From assembly GCF_030649675.1 (NCBI RefSeq), contig NZ_JAUTDR010000005.1:1-64000 (forward strand): a stretch of DNA of 64,000 nucleotides, given 5' to 3'. Source of the stretch: Haliea sp. E1-2-M8 (GTDB taxonomy: Bacteria; Pseudomonadota; Gammaproteobacteria; Pseudomonadales; Halieaceae). The notes below the pieces were generated by a model. It had not been told where the DNA came from, did no database searches, and saw only the letters and a list, made by a program, of their open reading frames with translations. The position numbers and the translations under genes were made by a program. This document shows positions 50,471 through 59,287 of the stretch, piece after piece (position 1 is the first letter of the stretch; every line of letters starts with the position of its first letter).

Positions 50471-51222
50471 CCTGCCGGGGCATCCGGGCGGACCGGGATC
50501 CAGCGGTCAATGATATAGTCCAGGGTGCCGTTGCTGCGCATCATTGACAGCGCCCGCGCCAACTCCGCCGCCAGCGCCGGATCGTCCCGGCGCACGGCCC
50601 AGGCCAGCGGTTCCTCGGTCAACAGATGGTTCTGGCTGATCAGGTCGGTGTAGTCATCAGACGTCGCCAGCAGCCAGCTGGTCACCGCGTCGTGCAGCAA
50701 CAGGTCAATCTCTCCCGCCCGCAGCGCGTCCATGGCAGCGGGCAGGCCAGCGAATGGCCGTACCGCAGCATCAGTCAGGTCGCGGCGGGCGAAAGCCTCG
50801 CCACTGCTGCCAACCACCACACCAACCCTGATATCTTCGCGGTATATCGCCCAGGGCTGACCAAACCGGCCGACCCGGTTGATCTGCATGATCGCCATCT
50901 GCCCCGCCTGCAGGTAGGGTTCCACGAACTGCACTCGCGAGGCGCGCTCCGGGGTCACGCTCATGCCGGACATGATGACATCGATCCGGCCCTGCTCCAG
51001 TGCAGGCAGCAGCTCGGAGGCTGCCATCGGCACCAGCTCCACGCGGCGGCCGATGACCTCGGCGACCGCACGCGCATTGTCCGCTTCCAGGCCAACAATC
51101 CGCTCCCCATCGCGAAATACCAGGGGCGGCTGTTCCGGAGCAAGCCCCACCCGCAGGGTTTGCGCCAGTGCCGGTGCCGCGACAGTCGCCAGCAGGAAAC
51201 TCAATACCAGTAGTCTGATCAT
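50467..51222 (-). CDS. Periplasmic solute-binding protein (family 3 type)
   Basis: A 251-residue secreted protein with signal peptide LLVLSFLLATVAAPALA. RVGLAPEQPPLVFRDGERIVGLEADNARAVAE is the ligand-binding opening of amino-acid-type solute-binding proteins, and DVIMSGMSVTPERASRVQFVEPYL is the conserved family block. No ABC permease or ATPase is encoded nearby, so it may be an orphan or a sensor component. It lies about 30 bases downstream of the MFS gene. Confidence 0.85.
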   Translation of the reverse strand: MIRLLVLSFLLATVAAPALAQTLRVGLAPEQPPLVFRDGERIVGLEADNARAVAEVIGRRVELVPMAASELLPALEQGRIDVIMSGMSVTPERASRVQFVEPYLQAGQMAIMQINRVGRFGQPWAIYREDIRVGVVVGSSGEAFARRDLTDAAVRPFAGLPAAMDALRAGEIDLLLHDAVTSWLLATSDDYTDLISQNHLLTEEPLAWAVRRDDPALAAELARALSMMRSNGTLDYIIDRWIPVRPDAPAG

Positions 51223-51255
51223 GCAAGTACTCTCGAAGAGGAAGGTTGGCGCGGG

Positions 51256-52596
51256 TCAGTCGGACGCGGAAGGCAGGGACAGGCTGCGCCACACCGCGAG
51301 CACGCCAATCAACGCCAAAAACAGCAGCACCGAGGCAGTGCCGTAGACCACATCGATAACCCCCAGGCCGGCGCCGGAAAACAGGAACAGGCCGATCACG
51401 GTATTGCTGACCGCCGTGTACTGGGCACGATTTTCGCTGGAGGCCATGTCCACCAGGTAGGTCTTGCGTCCGACCCGCGCGCCCTGATGGGCAACCGCAG
51501 CGACAAACAGTAACAGCGACGCCACCGGTACCATGCCAATGGCCCCCGGCAGCAGCCAGTAAAGGCCCAGGGCAACGCCCATTGCCGCCACCGAGATCGC
51601 TGCCGCCGCCGCCATGACCTTGTGCGCACCGGTGTCGGACCAGCGCCCCCAGAACGGTGCCGACAACAGTCCGGCGGCGCCTTCCGCCAGTAGCAGAGCG
51701 GCAAAACTGAGCAGCTGGCCCTCGGCGCCGCGCTGGATCAGCACGACGATATAGGGAATCGCAAACGCCGAGCTGATCAGCAGCATGCGGGCAGTGACGA
51801 AGTTGCGAAACTGGCGGTCGGTGCGCAGCAGGGACAGGCTGCGCAGGGCCTCGAGGATGGCGTTGGCGCCGCCCTGGGTCGCCCCCGGCACCTCGGGCAC
51901 GCCGGCATAGACGGCGGCTGCAGCCAGCCACAACAGGGCCGCCAGCGCGAGGATTGCCGCAAACAGGCTGGCATTTCCGTCCGCGCCCTGCCCTGCCAGC
52001 TCCGGCACAAGCAGCAACAGCACCGCCACCGCCAGCGTAACCGCCCCGGCGGCAGAGGCAGAGAGGCCGGTGAGGCGTCCGCGCCGGGACTTGGATACGG
52101 TCTTGCCGAGGACATCCTTGGCGGCAACCGAGCAGACTCCGCGCGCCAGGCTGAACAGGGCCAGCAGGATTACCACCGCCAGACCGAGGGCGAACTCGCG
52201 CAGCAGCAGCACCGCGGGCACCATCAGCGCCAGTGCCAGCCCCTGGGCTACGCTGCCCCAGGCCCAGAACATCTTGCGTACGGCGTGCTCACGCACGAAC
52301 TGGGCCACGAACAGCTGCGGCATCAGGGACAGGGATTCGCGCACGGGCACCAGCAGGGCAATGAAGATAGCCGGGGAACCGAGTGCCGACAGCATCCAGG
52401 CCAGCACCAGGCGGCTGCTGGTCAGGGCATCGCCGATCTTGGTGAGGGTCTGGGCCGCCAATTGCAGGACGAAGGCCCGGGGCTGTTCATGGCAGGCGGA
52501 CTCCGGGATATCGCGGCACACGCGGACATCTTCTTCCTCCACCAGGAGGGTATAGATCCGGTCCGGCAACTCACGCTCGCGGGAAGCTGAGGTCAC
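51256..52596 (-). CDS. MFS-type membrane transporter
   Basis: A 446-residue protein with ten to twelve predicted helices after a 45-residue soluble N-terminus. It resembles MFS permeases (SKSRRGRLTGLSASAAGAV in the cytoplasmic loop, FWGRWSDTGAHKVMAAAAAIS as a loop motif related to motif A). I cannot name a substrate. The stop of the kinase gene lies three bases upstream, so the two are probably co-transcribed on the minus strand. Confidence 0.75.
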   Translation of the reverse strand: MTSASRERELPDRIYTLLVEEEDVRVCRDIPESACHEQPRAFVLQLAAQTLTKIGDALTSSRLVLAWMLSALGSPAIFIALLVPVRESLSLMPQLFVAQFVREHAVRKMFWAWGSVAQGLALALMVPAVLLLREFALGLAVVILLALFSLARGVCSVAAKDVLGKTVSKSRRGRLTGLSASAAGAVTLAVAVLLLLVPELAGQGADGNASLFAAILALAALLWLAAAAVYAGVPEVPGATQGGANAILEALRSLSLLRTDRQFRNFVTARMLLISSAFAIPYIVVLIQRGAEGQLLSFAALLLAEGAAGLLSAPFWGRWSDTGAHKVMAAAAAISVAAMGVALGLYWLLPGAIGMVPVASLLLFVAAVAHQGARVGRKTYLVDMASSENRAQYTAVSNTVIGLFLFSGAGLGVIDVVYGTASVLLFLALIGVLAVWRSLSLPSASD

Positions 52597-52599
52597 GAC

Positions 52600-53457
52600 C
52601 TAGTCGTCCTCGTCGGCTTCCCTGAGCCGCTCCTGTCGCTCCTGCTCTTCCTCCAGCGCGGCGCGGATTTCCAGCATCACCGAATCCAGGTCCGCGGGGG
52701 TGTCATCTTCCGCGGCGATGCCGGTCAGGACGTGCTCCGGGGTAAGCTCCCCTTCCTCGAACAGCTCCCAGATTTCTTCGCCGTAGCGGGTGGCCAGCAA
52801 TTCCGGGGCGAATATACCGTAGTACTCCGTCACCTTGTGCACATCGCGCAACAGCATGCTGCGGGCGTTGTTGTTGGCGGCGGCATCCACCGCCTGGGGC
52901 AAATCGATGACCACCGGGCCGTCCGGATCCACCAGGATATTGAACTCCGACAGGTCGCCGTGAATGACCCCGGCACAGAGCATCCGCACCACGTAGCGCA
53001 GTACCTGTGCGTGATCCTCCACCGCCTGTTCGGCGGACATGGTGACATCCGCCAGCCGCGGGGCGACGTCACCGCTCTCGTCGGTGATCAGCTCCATCAG
53101 CAGCACCCCGTCGAAGCAGCCCAGGGGCTCGGGCACGCGCACATCGGCGCGGGCGAGACGGTACAGGGCATCGACCTCCGCGTTCTGCCAGGTTTCTTCC
53201 TGCTGCTTGCGGCCGTAGCTGGAGCCCTTTTCCATGGCCCGCGCCCGGCGGCTGTTGCGCACCTTGCGGCCCTCGGTGTAGGCGGCCGCTTTCTTGAAGC
53301 TGCGCTTGTAGGCCTCTTTGTAGATCTTGGCGCAGCGGGTGCGGCCCCCGCAGCGGACCACGAAGATGTCGGCCTCCTTGCCGCTCATCAGGGGGTAGAG
53401 CACCTCGTCGATCAGGCCGTCCTCAACCAGGGGTTGCAGGCGAGGCGGTACTTTCAT
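52600..53457 (-). CDS. RIO-type serine protein kinase
   Basis: A 285-residue RIO-family kinase of the PA4780 type. PLMSGKEADIFVVRCGG with CAKIYK provides the nucleotide loop and lysine; HGDLSEFNILV (about 190) is the catalytic loop; VVIDLPQAV carries the metal-binding aspartate. The C-terminus is a long acidic tail (LEEEQERQERLREADEDD). The start MKVPPR at 53457 fits the family; an ATG three codons earlier (53466) is possible. Its bacterial targets are unknown. Confidence 0.88.
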   Translation of the reverse strand: MKVPPRLQPLVEDGLIDEVLYPLMSGKEADIFVVRCGGRTRCAKIYKEAYKRSFKKAAAYTEGRKVRNSRRARAMEKGSSYGRKQQEETWQNAEVDALYRLARADVRVPEPLGCFDGVLLMELITDESGDVAPRLADVTMSAEQAVEDHAQVLRYVVRMLCAGVIHGDLSEFNILVDPDGPVVIDLPQAVDAAANNNARSMLLRDVHKVTEYYGIFAPELLATRYGEEIWELFEEGELTPEHVLTGIAAEDDTPADLDSVMLEIRAALEEEQERQERLREADEDD

Positions 53458-53608
53458 AAACAGCATTCCGGCGGCAAATTTGCCGGCCAGTCTAGCACGA
53501 AAAACAGCAGCGTCTGTCCAGTGGCGGGAGCAACCGGGTCACGACAGGTGGCACATTCTCGCATCGTTAAGGTATCATTCCGCCTTTGTCGGCAAGAGTG
53601 ATCGTTCT

Positions 53609-54088
53609 ATGCATGTGTTGCGACTCGGGCTCGCAGTCATGGCCCTGTTCCTCGTATGGTTACTCTGGGGCGGGCTGTACAAGACTCCCGTGCTGCAGTT
53701 GGGCATCGCCTCCTGCTGCCTGGTGGTGTGGCTGACACACCGCATGGCCCGCCCTGATCAGGAGACCCACAGTTGGACGCTATACTACCGCATTCCGTTT
53801 TACTGGCTCTGGCTGGTGGGCCAGATGGTGATTTCCAACGTTCAGGTGTTGCGCATGGTGCTGGGGCCTCTGTCCGCCCTGTCACCAACGATTGTGGAGG
53901 TGGAGGCCAAAGCCACCAGCAAGTTCGCCCTGACCTTGCTGGGCAACTCGATAACGCTGACTCCGGGAACCCTGACCATCGACATTGACGGCAACAGACT
54001 CACCGCCCACTGCCTGACAGCGCCAACCGCGAGAGATCTCAGCGCCGGCGCCATGATCCGGCGTGTTGCAGCCGTGGATCCAGATTGA
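53609..54088 (+). CDS. mrpE: Na+/H+ antiporter subunit E (MrpE/MnhE)
   Basis: A 159-residue membrane subunit. Two N-terminal helices (LGLAVMALFLVWLLWGGL, LQLGIASCCLVVWLT), one further helix, then a cytoplasmic domain with the family block LGNSITLTPGTLTIDI. It starts the antiporter operon. The ATG at 53609 is used; upstream in-frame codons overlap the kinase gene's leader. The next gene begins in its stop codon. Confidence 0.88.
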   Translation: MHVLRLGLAVMALFLVWLLWGGLYKTPVLQLGIASCCLVVWLTHRMARPDQETHSWTLYYRIPFYWLWLVGQMVISNVQVLRMVLGPLSALSPTIVEVEAKATSKFALTLLGNSITLTPGTLTIDIDGNRLTAHCLTAPTARDLSAGAMIRRVAAVDPD

Positions 54089-54399
54089 TGTTGCTGGTTG
54101 CCGCAATCGCCATTCTGATAACCATGGCGCTGGCGCTGGCGCGAGCGCTGCTGGGCCCCAGCGTCTACGACCGGGTGCTGGCGGTGAATATGTTCGGCAC
54201 CAAAACCGTGCTCCTGATGGCCATCATGGCGTTCGCCATGGGCCGCACCGACTTCCTGGACCTGGCCCTGGCCTACGCCCTGATCAACTTTATCGGTGTG
54301 CTCGCGGTGCTCTGGTTCGTCCAGGAAAGCCAGCTGCGGGAGCAGCGCAGGGCGGCGACCAGCGACCGCGGTCCGCCAGCCGGGAGCGACAACGAATGA
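54088..54399 (+). CDS. mrpF: Na+/H+ antiporter subunit F (MrpF)
   Basis: A 103-residue subunit with three helices and the family block GPSVYDRVLAVNMFGTKTVLL. Start and stop overlap in TGATG/ATGA with both neighbours. MrpF helps form the membrane arm of the antiporter together with subunits E and G. Confidence 0.9.
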   Translation: MLLVAAIAILITMALALARALLGPSVYDRVLAVNMFGTKTVLLMAIMAFAMGRTDFLDLALAYALINFIGVLAVLWFVQESQLREQRRAATSDRGPPAGSDNE

Positions 54400-54746
54400 A
54401 CGGAGTTGTCGAGCTCATCGCGGGGCTGTTGGTGGTCAGCGGAAGTCTGTTTGTGCTTGCCGGCGGCATCGGCGCGCTGCGCATGCCCGACTTCTACACC
54501 CGGATCCACGGCGCCAGCCTGACCGACTCGCTGGGGCCGGTGCTGATTCTCGGCGGCCTGATGGTCCATGCCGGGCCGTCCCTGGTGACGGTGAAGCTCG
54601 CGGCGGTCCTGCTGTTCCTGATGGTCACCTCACCCACCGCGAGCTACGCTCTGGCCAACGCCGCGTTGCTCGCCGGGCTGCGTCCGGAAGGTGTCGAGGG
54701 CGCAAAGCCTGCGGCCGATGCCGGGCAACAGGAGACGTCGCCGTGA
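54396..54746 (+). CDS. mrpG: Na+/H+ antiporter subunit G (MrpG)
   Basis: A 116-residue subunit with three helices. RMPDFYTRIHGASLTDSLGPVLILGG is the MrpG signature. The ATG at 54396 overlaps the mrpF stop and is preferred to an upstream in-frame codon within mrpF. The last 20 residues are hydrophilic. It ends in the GTGA overlap with the next gene. Confidence 0.9.
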   Translation: MNGVVELIAGLLVVSGSLFVLAGGIGALRMPDFYTRIHGASLTDSLGPVLILGGLMVHAGPSLVTVKLAAVLLFLMVTSPTASYALANAALLAGLRPEGVEGAKPAADAGQQETSP

Positions 54747-55720
54747 CCACACTTCTCATCGGCGCCTTCCTGCTATCCCTGCTGGTTATAACCGCGGTTG
54801 CCATCGTGCGCGCCACCGACCTGTTCTCCGCGGTCATGCTGTCCGGCATTTTCAGCCTGCTCATGGCCCTGAATTTCTTCCTGCTCGACGCGGCAGATGT
54901 GGCGCTGACGGAAGCCGCAGTCGGCGCCGGAGTGGCCACCGTGCTGCTGCTTGCGGGTCTGCGCCTGACGCCGCCTACCGAAGCCAGGGGACGCTCCCTG
55001 CGCGTGCTCACTCCTGCCGTGATCGCCGCCGTCGCCCTGCTGATGATCTACGCCAGCTTTGGCCAGCCCTCACTGGGTGATCCGCAGGCGCCGGCCCAGC
55101 AGCATGTGGCGCCGTGGTACATCGAGAAGACCCCGGAACTGGTGGATATCCCCAACATCGTGACGGCGGTTCTGGCCAGCTACCGCGGCTTCGACACACT
55201 CGGGGAAGTATTCGTCGTACTGACCGCCGGTATCGGCGTCATGTTCCTGCTGGGTGGGGGCCGGGGCAAGCCGTTCTCGCGCCTCGACAGCAACGTCGAA
55301 GAGGGCCTGAGCAGGCACCTGATCCCCAAGGTCATGGCGCGACTGCTGGTACCCTTTATCCTGCTGTTCGCCCTGTTCATCCAGTTCCACGGTGAGTACA
55401 GTCCCGGCGGCGGCTTCCAGGCCGGGGCCATCTTCGTCGCCGGTATCATCCTGTTCTCGCTGGTCCGTGGTGAACGCCTGACGTTGGCGGTCATTCCCCC
55501 CCGGGTACTGCTGTGGATGAGCGCTGGCGGCGCGCTGCTATATGGCGCCGTCGGCCTTGCCGGCATTGCCATGGGCGGCAACTTCCTCGACTACTCGGTA
55601 CTCGCCGACGATCCGATCACAGGCCAGCACATCGGTATCATTGTGATCGAACTGGGTGTGGGGCTGACCGTTACCGGTGTCCTGCTGTCCATCTTCCACG
55701 CATTCGCTGCCAGAGACTGA
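54743..55720 (+). CDS. mrpB: DUF4040-MnhB fusion antiporter subunit
   Basis: A 325-residue membrane protein with a GTG start. Residues about 1-90 match DUF4040, with AVMLSGIFSLLMALNFFLLDAADVALTEAAVGAGVATVLLLAG, a segment that in other bacteria is the C-terminal part of MrpA. Residues from about 180 are MnhB-like (PFILLFALFIQFHGEYSPGGGFQAGAIFVAG). The fusion therefore replaces the missing MrpA tail and the separate MrpB. A soluble linker of about 50 residues joins them. Confidence 0.87.
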   Translation: MTTLLIGAFLLSLLVITAVAIVRATDLFSAVMLSGIFSLLMALNFFLLDAADVALTEAAVGAGVATVLLLAGLRLTPPTEARGRSLRVLTPAVIAAVALLMIYASFGQPSLGDPQAPAQQHVAPWYIEKTPELVDIPNIVTAVLASYRGFDTLGEVFVVLTAGIGVMFLLGGGRGKPFSRLDSNVEEGLSRHLIPKVMARLLVPFILLFALFIQFHGEYSPGGGFQAGAIFVAGIILFSLVRGERLTLAVIPPRVLLWMSAGGALLYGAVGLAGIAMGGNFLDYSVLADDPITGQHIGIIVIELGVGLTVTGVLLSIFHAFAARD

Positions 55721-55726
55721 TCCACC

Positions 55727-56086
55727 ATGAAGCTCCTGGGACTCTTCAACTATTGGGTGTTCGCGGTGTTGCTGATGATCGGGCTATTCGCCCTGATCAG
55801 CCGGCAGAACCTGATCAAGAAAATCATGGCGCTGGCCATTTTCCAGTCCGCGGTATTCCTGTTTTTCATCACCATGAGCAAGATCGAGAACGGCACCGCG
55901 CCCATTATCCAGGCCGGCGTGGACAACCAGATTTTTTCCAACCCACTGCCCCAGGTGCTGATCCTGACCGCAATCGTCGTAGGCATCTCCACCACCGCCC
56001 TCGGCCTGGCCATCGCGGTGCGCCTGTACGAGGAGTACGGCACCATCGAGGACAACGAAATCCTGGCGCTGGATCGCAGCGCATGA
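55727..56086 (+). CDS. mrpC: Na+/H+ antiporter subunit C (MrpC, NuoK-like)
   Basis: A 119-residue subunit with three helices, homologous to NuoK of complex I. It reads IGLFALISRQNLIKKIMALAIFQSAVFLFFI and later PQVLILTAIVVGISTTALGLAIAVRLYEEYGTIEDNE, typical of the family. It starts six bases after the previous stop and overlaps the next gene. Confidence 0.9.
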   Translation: MKLLGLFNYWVFAVLLMIGLFALISRQNLIKKIMALAIFQSAVFLFFITMSKIENGTAPIIQAGVDNQIFSNPLPQVLILTAIVVGISTTALGLAIAVRLYEEYGTIEDNEILALDRSA

Positions 56087-57576
56087 ATCTGGCGGACCAC
56101 CTGCCGGCGCTGCAGGTCGCAGTACCGCTACTGACCGCCCCGCTGGTGATCCTGCTGCGTGCGGGTTTCCTGGCCTGGCTGACGGCGCTGGTGGCGAGCC
56201 TGGCGTCGCTGGGCCTGGCCATCCTGCTCACGGTGGCGGTGCTGGAGACCGGCACGCAGGAGTACTATGTGGGCGGCTGGGAACCGCCCTACGGCATTGC
56301 CCTGTCGGTCGACGGGCTGAGTGCCCTGGTGCTGCTGCTGATCACCGGTGCCTCGTCGCTGGCGCTGGCGGGGGGCCGCCAATCCCTGCGCCTGGATATC
56401 GACAACCGTCGCGCGCCCATGTTCTACGGCGCCTGGCTGATCGCCATGGCCGGGCTGTGCGGTATTGCAGTGACTGGCGATGCCTTCAACGTGTTCGTGT
56501 TCATGGAAATTTCCTCCCTGGCCACCTACATCCTGATTGCCGCCGGCCGCGACCGGCGCGCGCTGTCGGCGGTGTTCAAGTACCTGATCATCGGCACCAT
56601 CGGCGCCACTTTCTACCTGATCGGGGTCGGCTTCATCTACATGATGACCGGCACGCTGAATTTCGCCGACATGGCCCTGCGCCTGGATGACGTCATTGAA
56701 ACCCGCCCGGTCATTATCGCCGCGGGCTTCATCACCATCGGCCTGGCGCTGAAAGCGGCCATTTTTCCGCTACACATCTGGTTGCCGCGCGCGTACACCT
56801 ATGCGCCCAACGCGGTCACCGTTTTCATTGCCGCCTGTTCCACCAAGGTTGCTATCTACGTCCTGCTGCGGTTCAACTTCACTGTGTTTCACGGCAACCT
56901 GCTGGGCCACTCCGACCTGTTCAGCGTGTTCATCATTCCCCTGGCGCTGTCGGGCATCCTGCTGGCGTCCGCGATAGCCATTTACCAGGGCAACGTGAAG
57001 AAGATGCTGGCCTTCTCTTCAGTGGCGCAAATCGGCTACATCGCCCTGGCTGCAGGCCTGGCCTCCCAGGCTGGCCTGATGGCGGCGCTGCTGCACATGT
57101 TCAACCACGCGCTCGCCAAGGGCACCCTGTTTCTGTGTGTACTCGCATTTATCCTCACTTCCCGCAGCGCCATTATCACCGATTTGCACGGCATTGGTCG
57201 CCGCATGCCCTGGACCATGGCGGCCTTTGTCCTCGCAGGTCTCAGTCTGATCGGCGTACCGGGCACTGCAGGCTTTATCAGCAAGTGGTACCTGATAGTC
57301 GCCGTGATGGAAGTGCCGGGCTGGGGTGTGCCGCTGGTCATGGCGATTATCGCCAGTTCCCTGATGGCCGTGGTTTACCTGTGGAAGTTCATTGAGGCCG
57401 CCTACTATGGTGAACCGCCACCCGGCGGGGATACGGCAGCGTTGGAAGTCACGCTGCCACTGCGCGCGCTGATCTGGGTGGCGGCCCTGAGCAACGTCTA
57501 CTTCGGGCTGTTCCCGCAGCTGCCGCTGGCCCTGGCCCAGAGCGGTACCGGCACCCTGCTCGGAGGCCTGAACTGA
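56083..57576 (+). CDS. mrpD: Na+/H+ antiporter subunit D (MrpD), first copy
   Basis: A 497-residue proton-conducting subunit with about 14 helices. It has the glutamate of FMEISSLATYI, the lysine in LKAAIFPLHIWLPRAY and the further KVAIYVLLRF lysine of the ND5/NuoL-like family. The start overlaps the mrpC stop. It is one of three such subunits in this operon; its IYQGNVKKMLAFSSVAQIGY is the standard family block. Confidence 0.9.
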   Translation: MNLADHLPALQVAVPLLTAPLVILLRAGFLAWLTALVASLASLGLAILLTVAVLETGTQEYYVGGWEPPYGIALSVDGLSALVLLLITGASSLALAGGRQSLRLDIDNRRAPMFYGAWLIAMAGLCGIAVTGDAFNVFVFMEISSLATYILIAAGRDRRALSAVFKYLIIGTIGATFYLIGVGFIYMMTGTLNFADMALRLDDVIETRPVIIAAGFITIGLALKAAIFPLHIWLPRAYTYAPNAVTVFIAACSTKVAIYVLLRFNFTVFHGNLLGHSDLFSVFIIPLALSGILLASAIAIYQGNVKKMLAFSSVAQIGYIALAAGLASQAGLMAALLHMFNHALAKGTLFLCVLAFILTSRSAIITDLHGIGRRMPWTMAAFVLAGLSLIGVPGTAGFISKWYLIVAVMEVPGWGVPLVMAIIASSLMAVVYLWKFIEAAYYGEPPPGGDTAALEVTLPLRALIWVAALSNVYFGLFPQLPLALAQSGTGTLLGGLN

Positions 57577-59042
57577 TGGGCGCGAACAGCCTGCCAATCA
57601 TTCTGCTGGTGCCACTGCTCGGTGCAATCGGCATTGCCCTGACCGGGCGCTGGCCCAATGTCCGGGAAACGATCAGCCTGGTTACCGCACTGGCACTGGC
57701 GGTGCTGGTATTCTCCTGGTTCCCGGAAGTTCTGGACGGTGCGCGCCCTCGTTTCACGCTGTCGGAGCCGCTGCCCGGTCTGTCCCTGGCGCTGTCCCTG
57801 GAGCCGCTGGGGATGATGTTTGCCTGTATCGCCTCGTTCCTGTGGATTATCAATACCATCTACTCGATTGGCTATATGCGCAGCAACAATGAGAAACACC
57901 AGACCCGGTTCTATATTTGTTTCGCACTGGCCATCGCCGCCGCGATGGGCATAGCCCTGTCCGACAACCTGTTCACCCTGTTCCTGTTCTACGAGATTCT
58001 CACCCTCTCGACCTACCCTCTGGTGGCGCACAAGGGCGACCCCAAAACCATTGCCTCGGCCCGTGTCTATCTCGGCATACTCATCGGCACCTCCATTGGC
58101 CTGTTGCTGCCTGCCATTATCTGGACCTATGTCGCGACCGGCACCACCACCTTCACCCTGGGCGGCATCATCCAGGGCAACGTGCCAGGCCCTGCGGTAG
58201 GACTGCTGCTGGGGCTGTTTGTGTTCGGTATCGGCAAGGCCGCGGTGATGCCGGTGCACCGCTGGCTACCGGCGGCCATGGTGGCGCCCACCCCGGTCAG
58301 CGCCCTGCTGCACGCGGTGGCGGTAGTGAAGGCAGGCGTCTTTTGCGTCACCAAGATCATCATCTACATATTTGGCGTCGACTTCCTTTTCAGCCAGCCC
58401 AGCGCCCAGTGGCTGCAGTATATCGCGGCATTTACCATTATCAGCGCCAGTATTGTGGCGCTGTACCAGACCAACCTCAAGCGCATGCTGGCCTACTCCA
58501 CCATTGCCCAGCTGTCCTATGTGATCATGGCAACGGTGATCCTCAAGCCGTTGGCAGAGATTGGCGCTGCCGTGCACATCGCGGCTCATGCCTTCGGCAA
58601 GATCACCCTGTTTTTCGCCGCCGGCGCCATTTACACAGCCGCCCACAAAACCGAGCTGTGGCAGCTGGCGGGCATCGGCAGGCGCATGCCCATTACCATG
58701 GCAGCCTTTACCATTGGTGCGCTGAGCATGATCGGCGTGCCTCCAACTGCCGGCTTTGTCTCCAAGTGGTTCATCCTGGCCGGCGCCTTCCAGGCGGAGA
58801 ATTACCTGGCGATCTTCACCATCATTGCCAGCACGGCCCTGAATGCGATGTATTTCCTGCCCATCGTCTATTTTGCCTGGCTGGCCCCGGACGCGCCCGA
58901 CGTCGACATGAACCACGGCGAAGCGCCGGCGGCCATCCTGCTGGCGCTGGGGGTGACCGCCACCCTGACCATTGTCTTTTTCTTCTTCAATCAGCCCCTG
59001 CTGGATCTCGAAGGCCAGCTGGTGCAGAGTCTGCCGCTATGA
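57576..59042 (+). CDS. MrpD-like subunit, second copy
   Basis: A 488-residue membrane subunit of the same family. FYEILTLSTYPLVAH has the conserved glutamate, KAAVMPVHRWLPAAMVAPTPVSALLHAVAVVKAGVF has the lysines and LYQTNLKRMLAYSTIAQLSY the family block. Its start shares a base with the previous stop. The differences from the first copy suggest separate functional positions in the membrane arm. Confidence 0.9.
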   Translation: MGANSLPIILLVPLLGAIGIALTGRWPNVRETISLVTALALAVLVFSWFPEVLDGARPRFTLSEPLPGLSLALSLEPLGMMFACIASFLWIINTIYSIGYMRSNNEKHQTRFYICFALAIAAAMGIALSDNLFTLFLFYEILTLSTYPLVAHKGDPKTIASARVYLGILIGTSIGLLLPAIIWTYVATGTTTFTLGGIIQGNVPGPAVGLLLGLFVFGIGKAAVMPVHRWLPAAMVAPTPVSALLHAVAVVKAGVFCVTKIIIYIFGVDFLFSQPSAQWLQYIAAFTIISASIVALYQTNLKRMLAYSTIAQLSYVIMATVILKPLAEIGAAVHIAAHAFGKITLFFAAGAIYTAAHKTELWQLAGIGRRMPITMAAFTIGALSMIGVPPTAGFVSKWFILAGAFQAENYLAIFTIIASTALNAMYFLPIVYFAWLAPDAPDVDMNHGEAPAAILLALGVTATLTIVFFFFNQPLLDLEGQLVQSLPL

Positions 59043-59287
59043 ACGCACCCGACAATCATTGGCTCACCCGCCCCGGCACCATCCGCTGGCTGTGGATCAT
59101 CGGCTACAGCACCCTCGCCATCACCGTTGGCCTGCAGTGGCTGATACCGATAAAGGGCTATTTTGGTGTGGATAGCTGGCTGGGGTTTGGCGCCCTGTTC
59201 GGCTTCTTCAGCTGTGTGTTGATGGTGTTTGGTGCCAGGCTACTCGGCGTTCTGCTAAAACGCCCGGACACCTACTACGATGTTTGA
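59039..59287 (+). CDS. Small membrane protein of the antiporter operon
   Basis: An 82-residue protein with two predicted helices (WIIGYSTLAITVGLQWLIPI and FGALFGFFSCVLMVFGARLLGVLL). It overlaps the genes on both sides in the operon's usual way, so it is almost certainly expressed with them. I do not recognise a family. It may be an extra small structural subunit between the second and third MrpD-like proteins. Confidence 0.75.
   Translation: MNAPDNHWLTRPGTIRWLWIIGYSTLAITVGLQWLIPIKGYFGVDSWLGFGALFGFFSCVLMVFGARLLGVLLKRPDTYYDV

Noticed and set aside
55513-56082. Upstream extension of the mrpD frame
   Set aside because: The extension is rich in Arg, His and Pro and overlaps the mrpB and mrpC genes; the true start overlaps the mrpC stop.
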